NCBI RefSeq assembly: GCF_047777955.1
Contig: NZ_CP180537.1
Location: 1,674,001-1,738,000, forward strand
Direction of reading: 5' to 3'
Length of the DNA: 64,000 bases
Source: Didemnitutus sp047777955
GTDB lineage: Bacteria > Verrucomicrobiota > Verrucomicrobiia > Opitutales > Opitutaceae
Numbering within the stretch: the first letter of the stretch is position 1; each line of letters begins with the position of its first letter. The notes under the pieces were generated by a model, which saw only the letters and a program-made list of their open reading frames with translations, made no database searches and was not told where the DNA came from. Made by a program: the position numbers and the translations under genes. Shown here in pieces: positions 1 to 7,634 of this stretch.

Positions 1-617
1 GCGCCCTTGCCGGCGTCGTAGAAGAGCAGCGTGCCGCCGGCGTGTTGCAGCCAGAGCATGCCGAGCAGGAAGCCGAGGTCGCCGATGCGCGTCGTGATGA
101 AGGCCTTTTTCGCCGCGGCGGCGGCGGACGGCTTGTGGAACCAGAAACCGATGAGCAGATATGAGGCGAGGCCGACGAGTTCCCAGCAGATGAAGAGGAG
201 CAGGAGGCTGTTCGCCACGAGCAGGCCGAGCATCGCGGCGGCGAACAGGCTGAGGAAGCAGAAGAACTGTTTGAAGTTCGCGTCCTCCTTCATGTAGCCG
301 GTGCTGAAGATGAAGATCAGCAGGCCGACGAAGGAGACCATCACGCACATGAACGCGGTCAGCGGATCGAGCAGGAAGCCGAGGCGCAGCGCGCCGTGGC
401 CGAGGTCGAACCATTCGAAGTTGTAGACCTGGTGCGCGGCGGGGTGGGCGAGCGCGCCCTGCAGCGCGAGGCACGAGACGACGAAGGCGGCGGCCATCGA
501 GAGAATGGCGGCGCCGGCGGCGAGCGCGCGGCCCTGGCGCGGCGTCAGCGCACCGATCGCGGCGGCGGCGAGCGGAAGGGCCGGGATGAGCCAGAGGGAT
601 TGGGCGGAGAGGGTCAT
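1..617 (-). CDS. nuoL: NADH-quinone oxidoreductase subunit L, 5' part
   Basis: Proton-pumping membrane subunit of respiratory complex I (antiporter-like). About 205 N-terminal residues are visible; the gene runs off the left edge. The start ATG lies 3 bp downstream of the nuoK stop. Several hydrophobic helices are seen, with family-typical stretches such as STGYMKED and WELVGLASYLLIGFWF followed by KKAFITTRIGD, which are hallmarks of NuoL/NDH-1 subunit 5. It is the last visible gene of the minus-strand nuo operon; nuoM and nuoN would be expected beyond the edge. The identification is secure; only the length is unknown. Confidence 0.95.
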   Translation of the reverse strand, partial: MTLSAQSLWLIPALPLAAAAIGALTPRQGRALAAGAAILSMAAAFVVSCLALQGALAHPAAHQVYNFEWFDLGHGALRLGFLLDPLTAFMCVMVSFVGLLIFIFSTGYMKEDANFKQFFCFLSLFAAAMLGLLVANSLLLLFICWELVGLASYLLIGFWFHKPSAAAAAKKAFITTRIGDLGFLLGMLWLQHAGGTLLFYDAGKG

Positions 618-620
618 GGC

Positions 621-932
621 TCAGCCTTTGAGTTGGGCGGCTTCCTGGAGCCGGATGCTCTGCCGGTGGCGGTAGATCGCGATCACCAGGGCGAGGCCGA
701 CGGCGGCCTCGGCGGCGGCGACGGCGATGGAAAAGAGAACGAAGATGACGCCGGTGCCCAGTTCCGGATGGGGACCGTAGCGCCAGAAGGCGATGAAGTT
801 GAGGTTCGCGGCGTTCAGCATCAGCTCGACGCCGAGGAGCACGAGGATGCTGTTGCTGCGCGAGAGCGCGCCGATGAGGCCGACGCAGAAAAGCAGCGTC
901 GAGACGATGAGGCAGATTTGCAGCGGGCTCAT
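621..932 (-). CDS. nuoK: NADH-quinone oxidoreductase subunit K
   Basis: Small membrane subunit of complex I (103 residues, normal for the family, three predicted helices). The middle helix carries LLGVELMLNAANLNFIAF, with the conserved glutamate of the E-channel, and a second acidic site follows in the AAAEAAVGLALVIAIYR helix. The start overlaps the nuoJ stop as ATGA, so the two are translationally coupled. Confidence 0.96.
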   Translation of the reverse strand: MSPLQICLIVSTLLFCVGLIGALSRSNSILVLLGVELMLNAANLNFIAFWRYGPHPELGTGVIFVLFSIAVAAAEAAVGLALVIAIYRHRQSIRLQEAAQLKG

Positions 933-1435
933 GACGCGTCCTCCTTGTCCTGGGCGGCGATCACCACGGCGCCGAGCAGCGCGACGGTGAGGATGAGGCC
1001 GGTGATAAGGAGCGAGACGGCGTGCTTGCCCATGAGTTGTTCGCCCAGCTGGCGGACGCTCAGCGTGGCGGGCGCGGCGGCCGCAGTGGTGTCGAGCGGC
1101 GTGCCGAGGATGGCCCCGAGCAGGACGCCGGCGACGCCGCCGGCGGCGATGAGGGCGAGGACGGCGCGTGAGAGCGAGGCGGGCTCGATCGGGCCGAGGT
1201 CGCCGCCCTGCTTGGTGAGGAGCACGGCGAAGAGCACGACCATCGAGATGGCGCCGACGTAGACGAGGATCTGGGCGAAGGCCACGAACTGCGCGCCCGA
1301 CCAGAGGTAGAGAGCGGCCAGGCCGGCCCAGCTGGCGATGAGCAGCAGCGCGCTGTGGATCAGGTTGCGCAGCGCCATCGCGACCGCGGCGGCGGCGAGC
1401 GTGACGAAGGCGATGAGGAGCAGCGCGGGGGTCAT
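929..1435 (-). CDS. nuoJ: NADH-quinone oxidoreductase subunit J
   Basis: Membrane subunit of complex I, 168 residues, five predicted helices. The segment FAQILVYVGAISMVVLFAV is the characteristic NuoJ (ND6) third helix. The ATG overlaps the nuoH stop (ATGA) and its own stop overlaps the nuoK start, so the start is well fixed. The reading frame continues upstream without an early stop, but that extension is only the shadow of nuoH. Confidence 0.95.
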   Translation of the reverse strand: MTPALLLIAFVTLAAAAVAMALRNLIHSALLLIASWAGLAALYLWSGAQFVAFAQILVYVGAISMVVLFAVLLTKQGGDLGPIEPASLSRAVLALIAAGGVAGVLLGAILGTPLDTTAAAAPATLSVRQLGEQLMGKHAVSLLITGLILTVALLGAVVIAAQDKEDAS

Positions 1436-2718
1436 GACGCGTAGCGGTAGGTGCGGGGCGCGCGGCCCTTGTTCAGGCGGCGGCCGATGGCGAGGAAGGG
1501 CAGGACGATGATCGCGGCGGAGACGACCCAGCGCGCGGCTTGGAGCGGGCCGGTCCACGCGGTGGTCAGCGCCCAGAAGGCCGCGTTGGCGACGTTGATC
1601 AGCGCCAGCGGCACGAGGAATTGCCAGGCCAGGCGCGTGAGCTGGTCGATGCGGAGGCGCAGCAGCGTGCCGCGGATCCAGATGAAGAAGACGACCATGA
1701 CGATGAGTTTCCCGATGAACCAGAGGTAGGACGGGATGAACTCGAGGAAGGGGAAGGGCGCCTGCCAGCCGCCGAGGAAGACCGTGATGCCGAGGCCGCT
1801 GAGGGCGAAGAGGCCGAAGTATTCGGCCATGAAGAAGAGCGCGTATTTGAAGCCGGAGTATTCCGTGAGGTGTCCGGCGATGAGCTCGGACTCCGCCTCG
1901 GGCAGGTCGAAGGGCGAGCGGTTGCTCTCGGCCAGCGCGGCGACGAGGAAGATGAGGAAGCCCGCGAAGCCCCACGGCGTGAAGACGTGCCATTGCGGCA
2001 GGAAGCCGAGGAACCAGCCGCCCTGCGCCTCGACCAGCTGCTGCGTCGAGAGCGTGCCGACGATGAGGATGACGGGGACGACGGAGAGGATCAGCGGCAG
2101 CTCGTAGCTGATGAGCTGCGCCAGCGCGCGCATGGCGGCGAGGAGCGAGTATTTGTTCCGGCTCGACCAGCCGGCCATGAAGATGGCGAGCTCGGTGGCG
2201 GCGCCGGCGGCGAAGAAGTAGAGCACCGCGGCGTCGAGATCGACCGGCACCAGGTGGCGGCCGTAGGGCAGCACGGCGTAGCCGAGCAGCGAGAACGCGA
2301 CGACGGTGACCGGGGCGAGGAAGTGCAGGAGCTTGTCCGCGGTGGCGGGCACGACGTCCTCCTTCGTGAGCGCCTTCACGGCGTCGGCGAAGGGCTGCGT
2401 CAGGCCCCAGAGGCGCGGGCCGTTCTTCCAGAAGGGCAGGCCGGCGCGGTTCGGGCCGAGGCGGTTTTGGACGCGCGAGAGCAGCTTGCGCTCGGCGATG
2501 GTGGTGAAGGCGAAGAAGAGGCCGAAGACCGCGAGGATGACGACGATCGTGATCAGCGAGCTGACCAGCCACTGCAGCGAGTCCGGGAACCAGCCGACGA
2601 TCTCGTCGCGCACGATGAGCGGCAGGACTTCGAGGAAGGCGCCGTCGGCGGAGGAGGCGGCGGGCGCCGCCGCAGTTGAGAGTTGAGAGCTGAGAGCTGA
2701 GAGACCGAGAACGCTCAT
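1432..2718 (-). CDS. nuoH: NADH-quinone oxidoreductase subunit H
   Basis: Membrane subunit of complex I forming much of the quinone site at the junction with the peripheral arm. At 428 residues it is longer than the usual 320-350; the extra part is mostly N-terminal. Conserved family stretches are visible: AERKLLSRVQNRLGPNRAG, AESNRSPFDLPEAESELIAG and the YSGFKYALFFMAEY segment. The first ~20 residues (LSALSSQLST) are encoded by a CTCTCAA-type repeat, so the true start may be internal; the ATGA overlap with nuoI supports the annotated ATG. It follows nuoI here, the reverse of the usual nuoH-nuoI order. Confidence 0.94.
   Translation of the reverse strand: MSVLGLSALSSQLSTAAAPAASSADGAFLEVLPLIVRDEIVGWFPDSLQWLVSSLITIVVILAVFGLFFAFTTIAERKLLSRVQNRLGPNRAGLPFWKNGPRLWGLTQPFADAVKALTKEDVVPATADKLLHFLAPVTVVAFSLLGYAVLPYGRHLVPVDLDAAVLYFFAAGAATELAIFMAGWSSRNKYSLLAAMRALAQLISYELPLILSVVPVILIVGTLSTQQLVEAQGGWFLGFLPQWHVFTPWGFAGFLIFLVAALAESNRSPFDLPEAESELIAGHLTEYSGFKYALFFMAEYFGLFALSGLGITVFLGGWQAPFPFLEFIPSYLWFIGKLIVMVVFFIWIRGTLLRLRIDQLTRLAWQFLVPLALINVANAAFWALTTAWTGPLQAARWVVSAAIIVLPFLAIGRRLNKGRAPRTYRYAS
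2674..2706 (-). repeat. CTCTCAACTCTCAA-type repeat inside the nuoH 5' end
   Basis: On the minus strand, reiterated CTCTCA(G/A)CT units occur just after the nuoH start. They are translated as a Ser/Leu/Gln-rich stretch (LSALSSQLST). The same units recur between nuoD and nuoI (3450-3479) and, in a longer palindromic form, inside metH (29233-29297). Confidence 0.7.
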
Positions 2719-3431
2719 GAGGCGGCGGGCGGCTGGGGAGCCGACGCGCTGGGCGCGGGGGCGGGTTGAGGTTTAACAGCAGTGGCGGGAGCGGCGGACG
2801 CGGGGGTGGAAGTGGGAGCGGCGGCGGCCGGAGTCGCGGGCGCGGCTTTCGCGGCCGCGGCTTTGGCGGCAGCAGCGGCCGCGGCGGCCTTGGCCTTTTC
2901 CTCGGCGGCCTTGCGGTCGGCGGCGAGGCGGGCGTCGACTTCCGAGGCCTCGGCCGGACGGATCTCGTTGTAGTAGGCGTTCGATTTGGCGAGCTGCTCA
3001 CGCTTGAGGAGCAGGCCCTCGAAGCGGTTCGACGGCGCGACCTCGAAGACCTTGTCCATCTTGATCGAGTCGAAGGGGCAGACTTCGGCGCAGATGCCGC
3101 AGCTCATGCAGACGGAGGTGTCGATGTCGAAGATCGCGGGATAGAACTGCTGCTTGCCGGTGGCGTCGGGCTTCTTGTCCTTCGACTTCTCAATGTAGAT
3201 GCACTGCGGCGGGCATTCCTTCTCGCAGATCTGGCAGGCGACGCAGCGCAGCGTGCCCATCGGGTCGTCGGCGGTCTCGCAGACGAGGAAGGGGAAGCTG
3301 CGGTAGTTCTCGCCGATGGGCGCTTTCTCTTCGGGATAGGAGACCGTCACCATGCGCTCGGGCGTGGTGTAGCTGCCGACGAAGTTCTTCGCGGTGACGG
3401 CGAGGCCTTTGAGGAGTCCGGTGCCGAGCAT
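2715..3431 (-). CDS. nuoI: NADH-quinone oxidoreductase subunit I (2x[4Fe-4S]) with long Ala/Pro tail
   Basis: Peripheral-arm subunit carrying clusters N6a and N6b that pass electrons towards NuoB. Both ferredoxin motifs are intact: CVACQICEKECPP (about residues 63-75) and CMSCGICAEVCPF (about residues 108-120). The family core ends near residue 165. It is followed by a ~70-residue tail of Ala, Pro, Lys and Glu (KAAEEKAKAAAAAAAAK and similar), which is not part of the catalytic family and is probably flexible. The gene lies directly after nuoD, with nuoE/F/G absent between them, and precedes nuoH. The ATG was chosen because it begins the conserved protein and lies 50 bp after nuoD; its stop overlaps the nuoH start. 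Confidence 0.93.
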   Translation of the reverse strand: MLGTGLLKGLAVTAKNFVGSYTTPERMVTVSYPEEKAPIGENYRSFPFLVCETADDPMGTLRCVACQICEKECPPQCIYIEKSKDKKPDATGKQQFYPAIFDIDTSVCMSCGICAEVCPFDSIKMDKVFEVAPSNRFEGLLLKREQLAKSNAYYNEIRPAEASEVDARLAADRKAAEEKAKAAAAAAAAKAAAAKAAPATPAAAAPTSTPASAAPATAVKPQPAPAPSASAPQPPAAS

Positions 3432-3449
3432 GGTGGGCGCTGCGCGCGG

Positions 3450-3479
3450 TTGAGAGTTGCGGGTTGAGAGTTGAGAGCC
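3450..3479 (-). repeat. CTCTCAACTCTCAA-type repeat in the nuoD-nuoI gap
   Basis: The 50-bp spacer between nuoD and nuoI is largely made of the CTCTCAACTCTCAA unit (minus strand), reiterated imperfectly. It marks the place where nuoE-F-G would normally sit. Confidence 0.65.
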
Positions 3480-3481
3480 GG

Positions 3482-4654
3482 TCAGCGATCGACCTCGCCC
3501 AGGACGATGTCGATGCTGCCGAGGATGACGACGGCGTCGGCCACGGTGTGGCCGAGGCACATCTCCTCGAGCAGCGTCAGGTTGATGAGCGTGGGCGGAC
3601 GGACGCGGTAACGATACGGATTGGGCGAACCGTCGCTGATGAGATAGAAGCCGAGCTCGCCCTTCGGGCCCTCGATGCGGCCGTAGGCTTCGCCGGCCTT
3701 GGGGCGGAAGCCGCGGATCTTCGCCTTCGGGTCCATGACCGGACCGGCGGGCAGATCGCGGAAGGCCTGCTCGAGGATTTTGACCGACTCGCGCATTTCG
3801 AGGATGCGGAGCATGTAGCGGTCGTAGGTGTCGCCGTGCTCGCCGAGCGGCACGCGGAAGTCGAAGCGCGGGTAGAAGCCGTAGCCGTCGACCTTGCGCA
3901 GGTCGTAGTTGTAGCCGGAGGCGCGGAGGCACGGACCGGTGATGCCGGCGTTGATGGCGGCCTTCGCGTCGAGCACGCCGATGCCCTGCGTGCGGGCGAG
4001 CATGATCTCGTTGCCGGTGAGCATCTGCTCCCACTCGTCGAGGAAGCGCGGGTAGTCGGCCACGAGCTTCTGCGCGGCGGCGAGCCACTCGGGCGAGGGA
4101 TCGACGCGGCAGCCGCCGAAGCGCTGGAAGTTGCACATCATGCGCGAGCCGCTGAGCGCCTCGAAGAGGTCGAGGAACTTCTCGCGCTCGCGGAAGCCGT
4201 AGAGGAGCGGCGTGAACGAGGTGCCGAGGTCGTTGAAGAGGAAGCCGACGAGGCAGGTGTGGTTCACCAGGCGCGTCATTTCCGCGAGGATGATGCGGAG
4301 GTATTGCGCGCGGTCGGGCACGGCCTGGCCGGCGAGCTTCTCGACCGCCATCGCGTAGGCCCAGTTGGTCGACATCGAGCAGAGGTAGTCGAGCCGGTCC
4401 GTGTAGGGCATCGACGCGAGGTAACTCGTGTTCTCGGCGATCTTCTCGTGATTGCGGTGCAGGTAGCCGAAGACGGGCTTCAGCTTCACGATCTGCTCGC
4501 CGTCGAGCGTGACGACCATGCGGAACACGCCGTGCGTCGACGGGTGTTGCGGTCCCATCGAGACCTCGAGGAGGTCGCCGTGGAACGGGTCCTTCACGGC
4601 GCGGACGGTCGGGCCCTGGTGCGAGGTGAAGTTGGAGAAGGGGGAGAGGCTCAT
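3482..4654 (-). CDS. nuoD: NADH-quinone oxidoreductase subunit D
   Basis: 49-kDa-type subunit that forms the quinone-reduction site with NuoB, 390 residues. The signature MGPQHPSTHGVFRM, containing the quinone-site histidine, is near residue 33, and RVRPPTLINL plus the ILGSIDIVLGEVDR C-terminus are typical. The ATG overlaps the nuoC stop (ATGA), separating it from nuoC rather than forming the fused nuoCD seen in enterobacteria. Confidence 0.96.
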   Translation of the reverse strand: MSLSPFSNFTSHQGPTVRAVKDPFHGDLLEVSMGPQHPSTHGVFRMVVTLDGEQIVKLKPVFGYLHRNHEKIAENTSYLASMPYTDRLDYLCSMSTNWAYAMAVEKLAGQAVPDRAQYLRIILAEMTRLVNHTCLVGFLFNDLGTSFTPLLYGFREREKFLDLFEALSGSRMMCNFQRFGGCRVDPSPEWLAAAQKLVADYPRFLDEWEQMLTGNEIMLARTQGIGVLDAKAAINAGITGPCLRASGYNYDLRKVDGYGFYPRFDFRVPLGEHGDTYDRYMLRILEMRESVKILEQAFRDLPAGPVMDPKAKIRGFRPKAGEAYGRIEGPKGELGFYLISDGSPNPYRYRVRPPTLINLTLLEEMCLGHTVADAVVILGSIDIVLGEVDR

Positions 4655-5340
4655 GGCTTGGCGCCCTCCTTCGCTGAAGCTGCGGAGGGTCCGTCCTGCG
4701 GCTGCGCCGCAGGCGGAGGATAGTGGGCCTTGGCGCGGGCGAGCACCGCGTCGTGCGGGGTCGGCTCGTATTCGAAATCGTCCGGCGCGACGTAGTCCTT
4801 GCGCATCGGGTGGTCCTTGAACTCGTCCCACATCAGCAGGCGGCGGAGGTCCGGGTGGCCCTCGAAGACGATGCCGTAGAGGTCGAAGATCTCGCGCTCC
4901 TGGAAGTCGCAGGATTTCCACACCGGCGTGAGGGAGGGGAGCTTCACGTCGTCGCTGCGGTTGCCGGTGCGCAGGCGGATGACGACCGGGCCGTGCTTCA
5001 GCGCCATCGAGTAGAGGTGATAGACGGCCTCGAGGTAGCCGGGCTCGGTGCGCTTGGTCTTTTCCTCCACGACCTTGGCCGGGCCGCCGGCGGGGTCGGG
5101 CACGGTGGTCTTCTTCACGTCGACCACTTCCTTGTCGAGCCAGTCGACGCCGGTGGCGTTGGAGCAGTAGTCGAGCTGCAGCGCCGCGTCGTCGCGGAGG
5201 AAGAGGGCGATCTCGCGGCCGTGCTTCGCGTCGATGCGCAGCGAGTGCTCGGCGGCGGCGCCGGGGTTGAGCTGGATCGAGACCGAGGCGCCGGGGAAGC
5301 GCGCGGCGATGCGATCGCGGATTTGTTCGAGCGTTTCCAT
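4651..5340 (-). CDS. nuoC: NADH-quinone oxidoreductase subunit C
   Basis: 30-kDa-type peripheral subunit of complex I, 229 residues. The conserved block DIFGIVFEGHPDLRRLL-like (seen as FDLYGIVFEGHPDLRRLL) followed by DHPMRKDY is diagnostic. The last ~20 residues are a Pro/Ala/Lys-rich tail after the conserved part. It starts 3 bp after the nuoB stop and is coupled to nuoD. Confidence 0.95.
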   Translation of the reverse strand: METLEQIRDRIAARFPGASVSIQLNPGAAAEHSLRIDAKHGREIALFLRDDAALQLDYCSNATGVDWLDKEVVDVKKTTVPDPAGGPAKVVEEKTKRTEPGYLEAVYHLYSMALKHGPVVIRLRTGNRSDDVKLPSLTPVWKSCDFQEREIFDLYGIVFEGHPDLRRLLMWDEFKDHPMRKDYVAPDDFEYEPTPHDAVLARAKAHYPPPAAQPQDGPSAASAKEGAKP

Positions 5341-5343
5341 GGC

Positions 5344-6012
5344 TCAGGCCTTGCGCGGGAGCGACGGCGGCGACCACACGTCGGGATTTTTCGAGGGCAC
5401 GATGTCGTGCTCGCCGTATTCGGGAACCGGAAACTCGCTCGGCACGTCGGCGCGGAGGTGCTTGGCGGCCTGCGGGCCGGCGACCTTCTCCGCCTGGATC
5501 TTCTTCTGGAGTTCGATCAGGCCGTTGAGCAGCGCCTCGGGGCGCGGCGGGCAGCCGGGGATGTAGATGTCGACCGGGATGAAGCGGTCGATGCCCTTGA
5601 GGACGTTGTAGCCCTGCTTGAAGGGGCCGCCGGAAATCGCGCACGCGCCCATCGCGATGCAGTATTTCGGCTCGGGCATCTGGTTCCAGAGGCGGACGAC
5701 GTTCGGCGCCATCTTCTTGGTGACGGTGCCGGAGACGATCATGAGGTCGGCCTGGCGCGGCGAGGGGCGGAAGATCTCGGCGCCGAAGCGCGCGATGTCG
5801 AAGCGCGCGGTGGCGGCCGCGATCATCTCGATCGCGCAGCAGGCGAGGCCGAACTGCAGCGGCCAGATGGAGTTGGCGCGGCCCCAGTTGTAGAGCTCCT
5901 CGAGCGAGGTGAGCAGGATGCCGTGGCGGCGGAGCTCTTCGCGCTCCGCGTCGGAGATGTTTCCGGCGGCCGGGAACGGCGTCGGAGTTGGCGTGGAGGG
6001 AGCGTCGCTCAT
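5344..6012 (-). CDS. nuoB: NADH-quinone oxidoreductase subunit B
   Basis: Holds cluster N2, the last electron carrier before quinone; 222 residues. All four ligand cysteines are visible in GLACCAIEM, AMGACAISGG and YIPGCPPRPEA. The ATG was chosen because it overlaps the nuoA stop; the open frame upstream is a nuoA shadow. The C-terminal ~50 residues after the core (ending SLPRKA) are variable in this family. Confidence 0.96.
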   Translation of the reverse strand: MSDAPSTPTPTPFPAAGNISDAEREELRRHGILLTSLEELYNWGRANSIWPLQFGLACCAIEMIAAATARFDIARFGAEIFRPSPRQADLMIVSGTVTKKMAPNVVRLWNQMPEPKYCIAMGACAISGGPFKQGYNVLKGIDRFIPVDIYIPGCPPRPEALLNGLIELQKKIQAEKVAGPQAAKHLRADVPSEFPVPEYGEHDIVPSKNPDVWSPPSLPRKA

Positions 6013-6380
6013 TTCCAGTTGAGGTGGCCGCGTGCCCAGGCCCACACGAGGCCCTCGGCGAGAAGAAGGATGAACACCAGCATCGCGAGCAACGCGCCCG
6101 CGGGCAGACCGGTGAAGGCGACGGCGAAGGGCAGGAGGAACAGCACCTCGACGTCGAAGATCAGGAACAGAATCGCGTAGAGATAATAGTGCGCCTTGAA
6201 CTGGATCCAGGATTCGCCCTGGGGCGGCAGGCCGCATTCATAGACGGCGTTCTTGAGCGCGTTGGGCTTGGCGGGCTGGAAAAACCGCACCCAGAGCTGG
6301 GCGACACCCAAAAGGATCAGCGGGAAGGCGACAGCGACGCCGAGGAAGAGGGCCAGGAATGCGTGGGGATGGCCGTTCAT
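6009..6380 (-). CDS. nuoA: NADH-quinone oxidoreductase subunit A
   Basis: First gene of the operon; 123-residue membrane subunit with three predicted helices. The loop NAVYECGLPP, with the conserved Cys that switches accessibility between active and resting enzyme in relatives, and the FLIFDVEVLFLLPFAV helix are diagnostic. Its promoter must lie in the 218-bp gap shared with the divergent ferredoxin gene. Confidence 0.95.
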   Translation of the reverse strand: MNGHPHAFLALFLGVAVAFPLILLGVAQLWVRFFQPAKPNALKNAVYECGLPPQGESWIQFKAHYYLYAILFLIFDVEVLFLLPFAVAFTGLPAGALLAMLVFILLLAEGLVWAWARGHLNWK

Positions 6381-6598
6381 GTTTTTTTGGTAAGAGCAGC
6401 TTCGGAATCTGCCAACTTCTATTCAACGCCGGAACCGTTCCGTTAATTGTCAGAAGCTGGGCATCCGTTGGCCGCGGCGCGCGATTAGGCCGGTTGCAAC
6501 TAATACCATCTCGCCAAGAAACGCGAAGTGCCCGGCAACGCGCGCCGAGCGCGGCGCGCCGCGTTGTAGTAGATTCAACGCGTCACTCCACCTCCACC
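6381..6598. promoter_or_regulatory. Divergent nuo / ferredoxin promoter region
   Basis: The gap between nuoA (minus) and the ferredoxin gene (plus) must contain both promoters. It is clearly more AT-rich than its surroundings, with a run of T after the nuoA start and short elements such as TTAATTGTCAG and CTAATACC. No exact -35/-10 pair can be assigned with confidence. Confidence 0.35.
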
Positions 6599-6832
6599 AT
6601 GGCCACTCTCACTGATCGTCTCTCCTACAACGTCGCGGGTCGCTTCTACGTCGACTCGAGCTGCATCGACTGCGACCAATGCCGCGTCATCGCGCCGGAC
6701 CACTTCGCGCGCAACGAGGAAACCGGCACGTCCTACGTGACGAAGCAGCCGGTGACCGAGGAGGAAATCGCCAAGTGCAAGGAGGCCGCCGACAGCTGCG
6801 CCACCGCCTCGATCGGCGACGACGGCGCGTAA
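6599..6832 (+). CDS. Small single-cluster ferredoxin-like protein
   Basis: 77 residues. Cysteines at 22, 25 and 28 form CIDCDQC, and Cys60 or Cys67 near the end can supply the fourth ligand, which is the layout of a single [4Fe-4S] ferredoxin domain (Fer4-like). It is a likely soluble electron carrier. It diverges from the nuo operon, which here lacks the NADH-oxidising subunits, so a role in feeding electrons to that complex is conceivable but not shown. The ATG follows CTCCACC closely; the open frame extends upstream but without family similarity. Confidence 0.85.
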   Translation: MATLTDRLSYNVAGRFYVDSSCIDCDQCRVIAPDHFARNEETGTSYVTKQPVTEEEIAKCKEAADSCATASIGDDGA

Positions 6833-6859
6833 ACCAATTGTGTGTTAGTTCGTGTGTTC

Positions 6860-6891
6860 AACCGGCCGCGGCGCTTAGCGCCGGGCCGGTT
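6860..6891. terminator. Bidirectional hairpin terminator
   Basis: ACCGGCC(G)CGGCGCT and AGCGCCGGGCCGGT form a GC-rich stem with a very short loop, lying between the convergent ferredoxin gene and the next minus-strand gene. No strong T-tract follows. Confidence 0.55.
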
Positions 6892-7379
6892 CACGCTTTA
6901 TAGGGGGACGATGCGAACGCGCCGCGCCAGAGCGCGACTTCGCCGGCGAGACCGTGCCGCGCCAGGCGCGCGGCGATCTCGTCGACCGTCGGCTCGACGA
7001 CGCGGTGCCTCGGGTCGCCGGGCCATTCCGGCCGCGCGGCCCGCGCGAGCGCCCAGCAGGCCCAGGCGCGCCAGCGGCGCTGCTCGCGGCGCGGTTCGTT
7101 CATGCGGTCGGCGAGATGCTGGAAGTGCACGCGCGGGTTGCCGATGAAGACGTCGGGCGGCGTGTGGGCGAGGAACCAGCGCATCGCGGCGTAGGGCAGG
7201 GGCCAGTCGCGCAGCACCGGCTCGTCGCCGCGCAGGTCCGCGCCGAGCGCGCGGTCGAGGCAGAGCGTGGCCCGCGCGGCGAAGCCGCGCTGCCAGAGGT
7301 AATGGCCGTAGGTCAGCGCGGTGAGATAGAAACCGGCGTCGCGCGCCTCGCCGTGCGCGGTGAGCGCGCCGGCATCCAT
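6891..7379 (-). CDS. Conserved hypothetical protein
   Basis: 162 residues, rich in Trp, Arg and Ala, with no signal peptide and no transmembrane helix. Helical repeats are likely (YLTALTYGHYLWQRGFAARA, WRAWACWALARAARPEWPG). I do not recognise the family. The frame was chosen because its composition is protein-like; the overlapping Arg/Pro-rich frame is not. It is convergent with the ferredoxin gene. Confidence 0.7.
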   Translation of the reverse strand: MDAGALTAHGEARDAGFYLTALTYGHYLWQRGFAARATLCLDRALGADLRGDEPVLRDWPLPYAAMRWFLAHTPPDVFIGNPRVHFQHLADRMNEPRREQRRWRAWACWALARAARPEWPGDPRHRVVEPTVDEIAARLARHGLAGEVALWRGAFASSPYKA

Positions 7380-7440
7380 CGCGGGCGGCGGGGCGGGCAG
7401 GTGAGGGCAGGGCGGAAGGGAGTGGTGCAGATCTTTCCTC

Positions 7441-7519
7441 TTTCTCTTGATCTTTCTCGTTCTCCTTCATTTCGGAAGGATGCGGCATGTGCCCAGACAG
7501 AGAGAAAGATTAAGAGAAA
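7441..7519. repeat. Polypyrimidine/polypurine inverted repeat
   Basis: TTTCTCTTGATCTTTCTC (7441-7458) and GAGAAAGATTAAGAGAAA (7502-7519) are inverted copies differing by one base, separated by 43 bp. The right arm continues as further AGAGAAAGAT units to 7534. The element lies in the divergent gap between the 6891 and 7635 genes and is strikingly AT-rich for this genome. Confidence 0.7.
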
Positions 7520-7634
7520 GATAAAGAGAAAGATTCGGCGTTCGAGTGCCGGTGAACTTTATCTTGGCGGCCACCCACCGCTCCGCGCATAAACGGGGGC
7601 TCTGGAAACGCAGACCTCAGACCTGATCAACGAA

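Noticed and set aside
396..6446. Long plus-strand open frames across the nuo operon
   Set aside because: They are antisense to nuoA-nuoK with no recognisable protein features.
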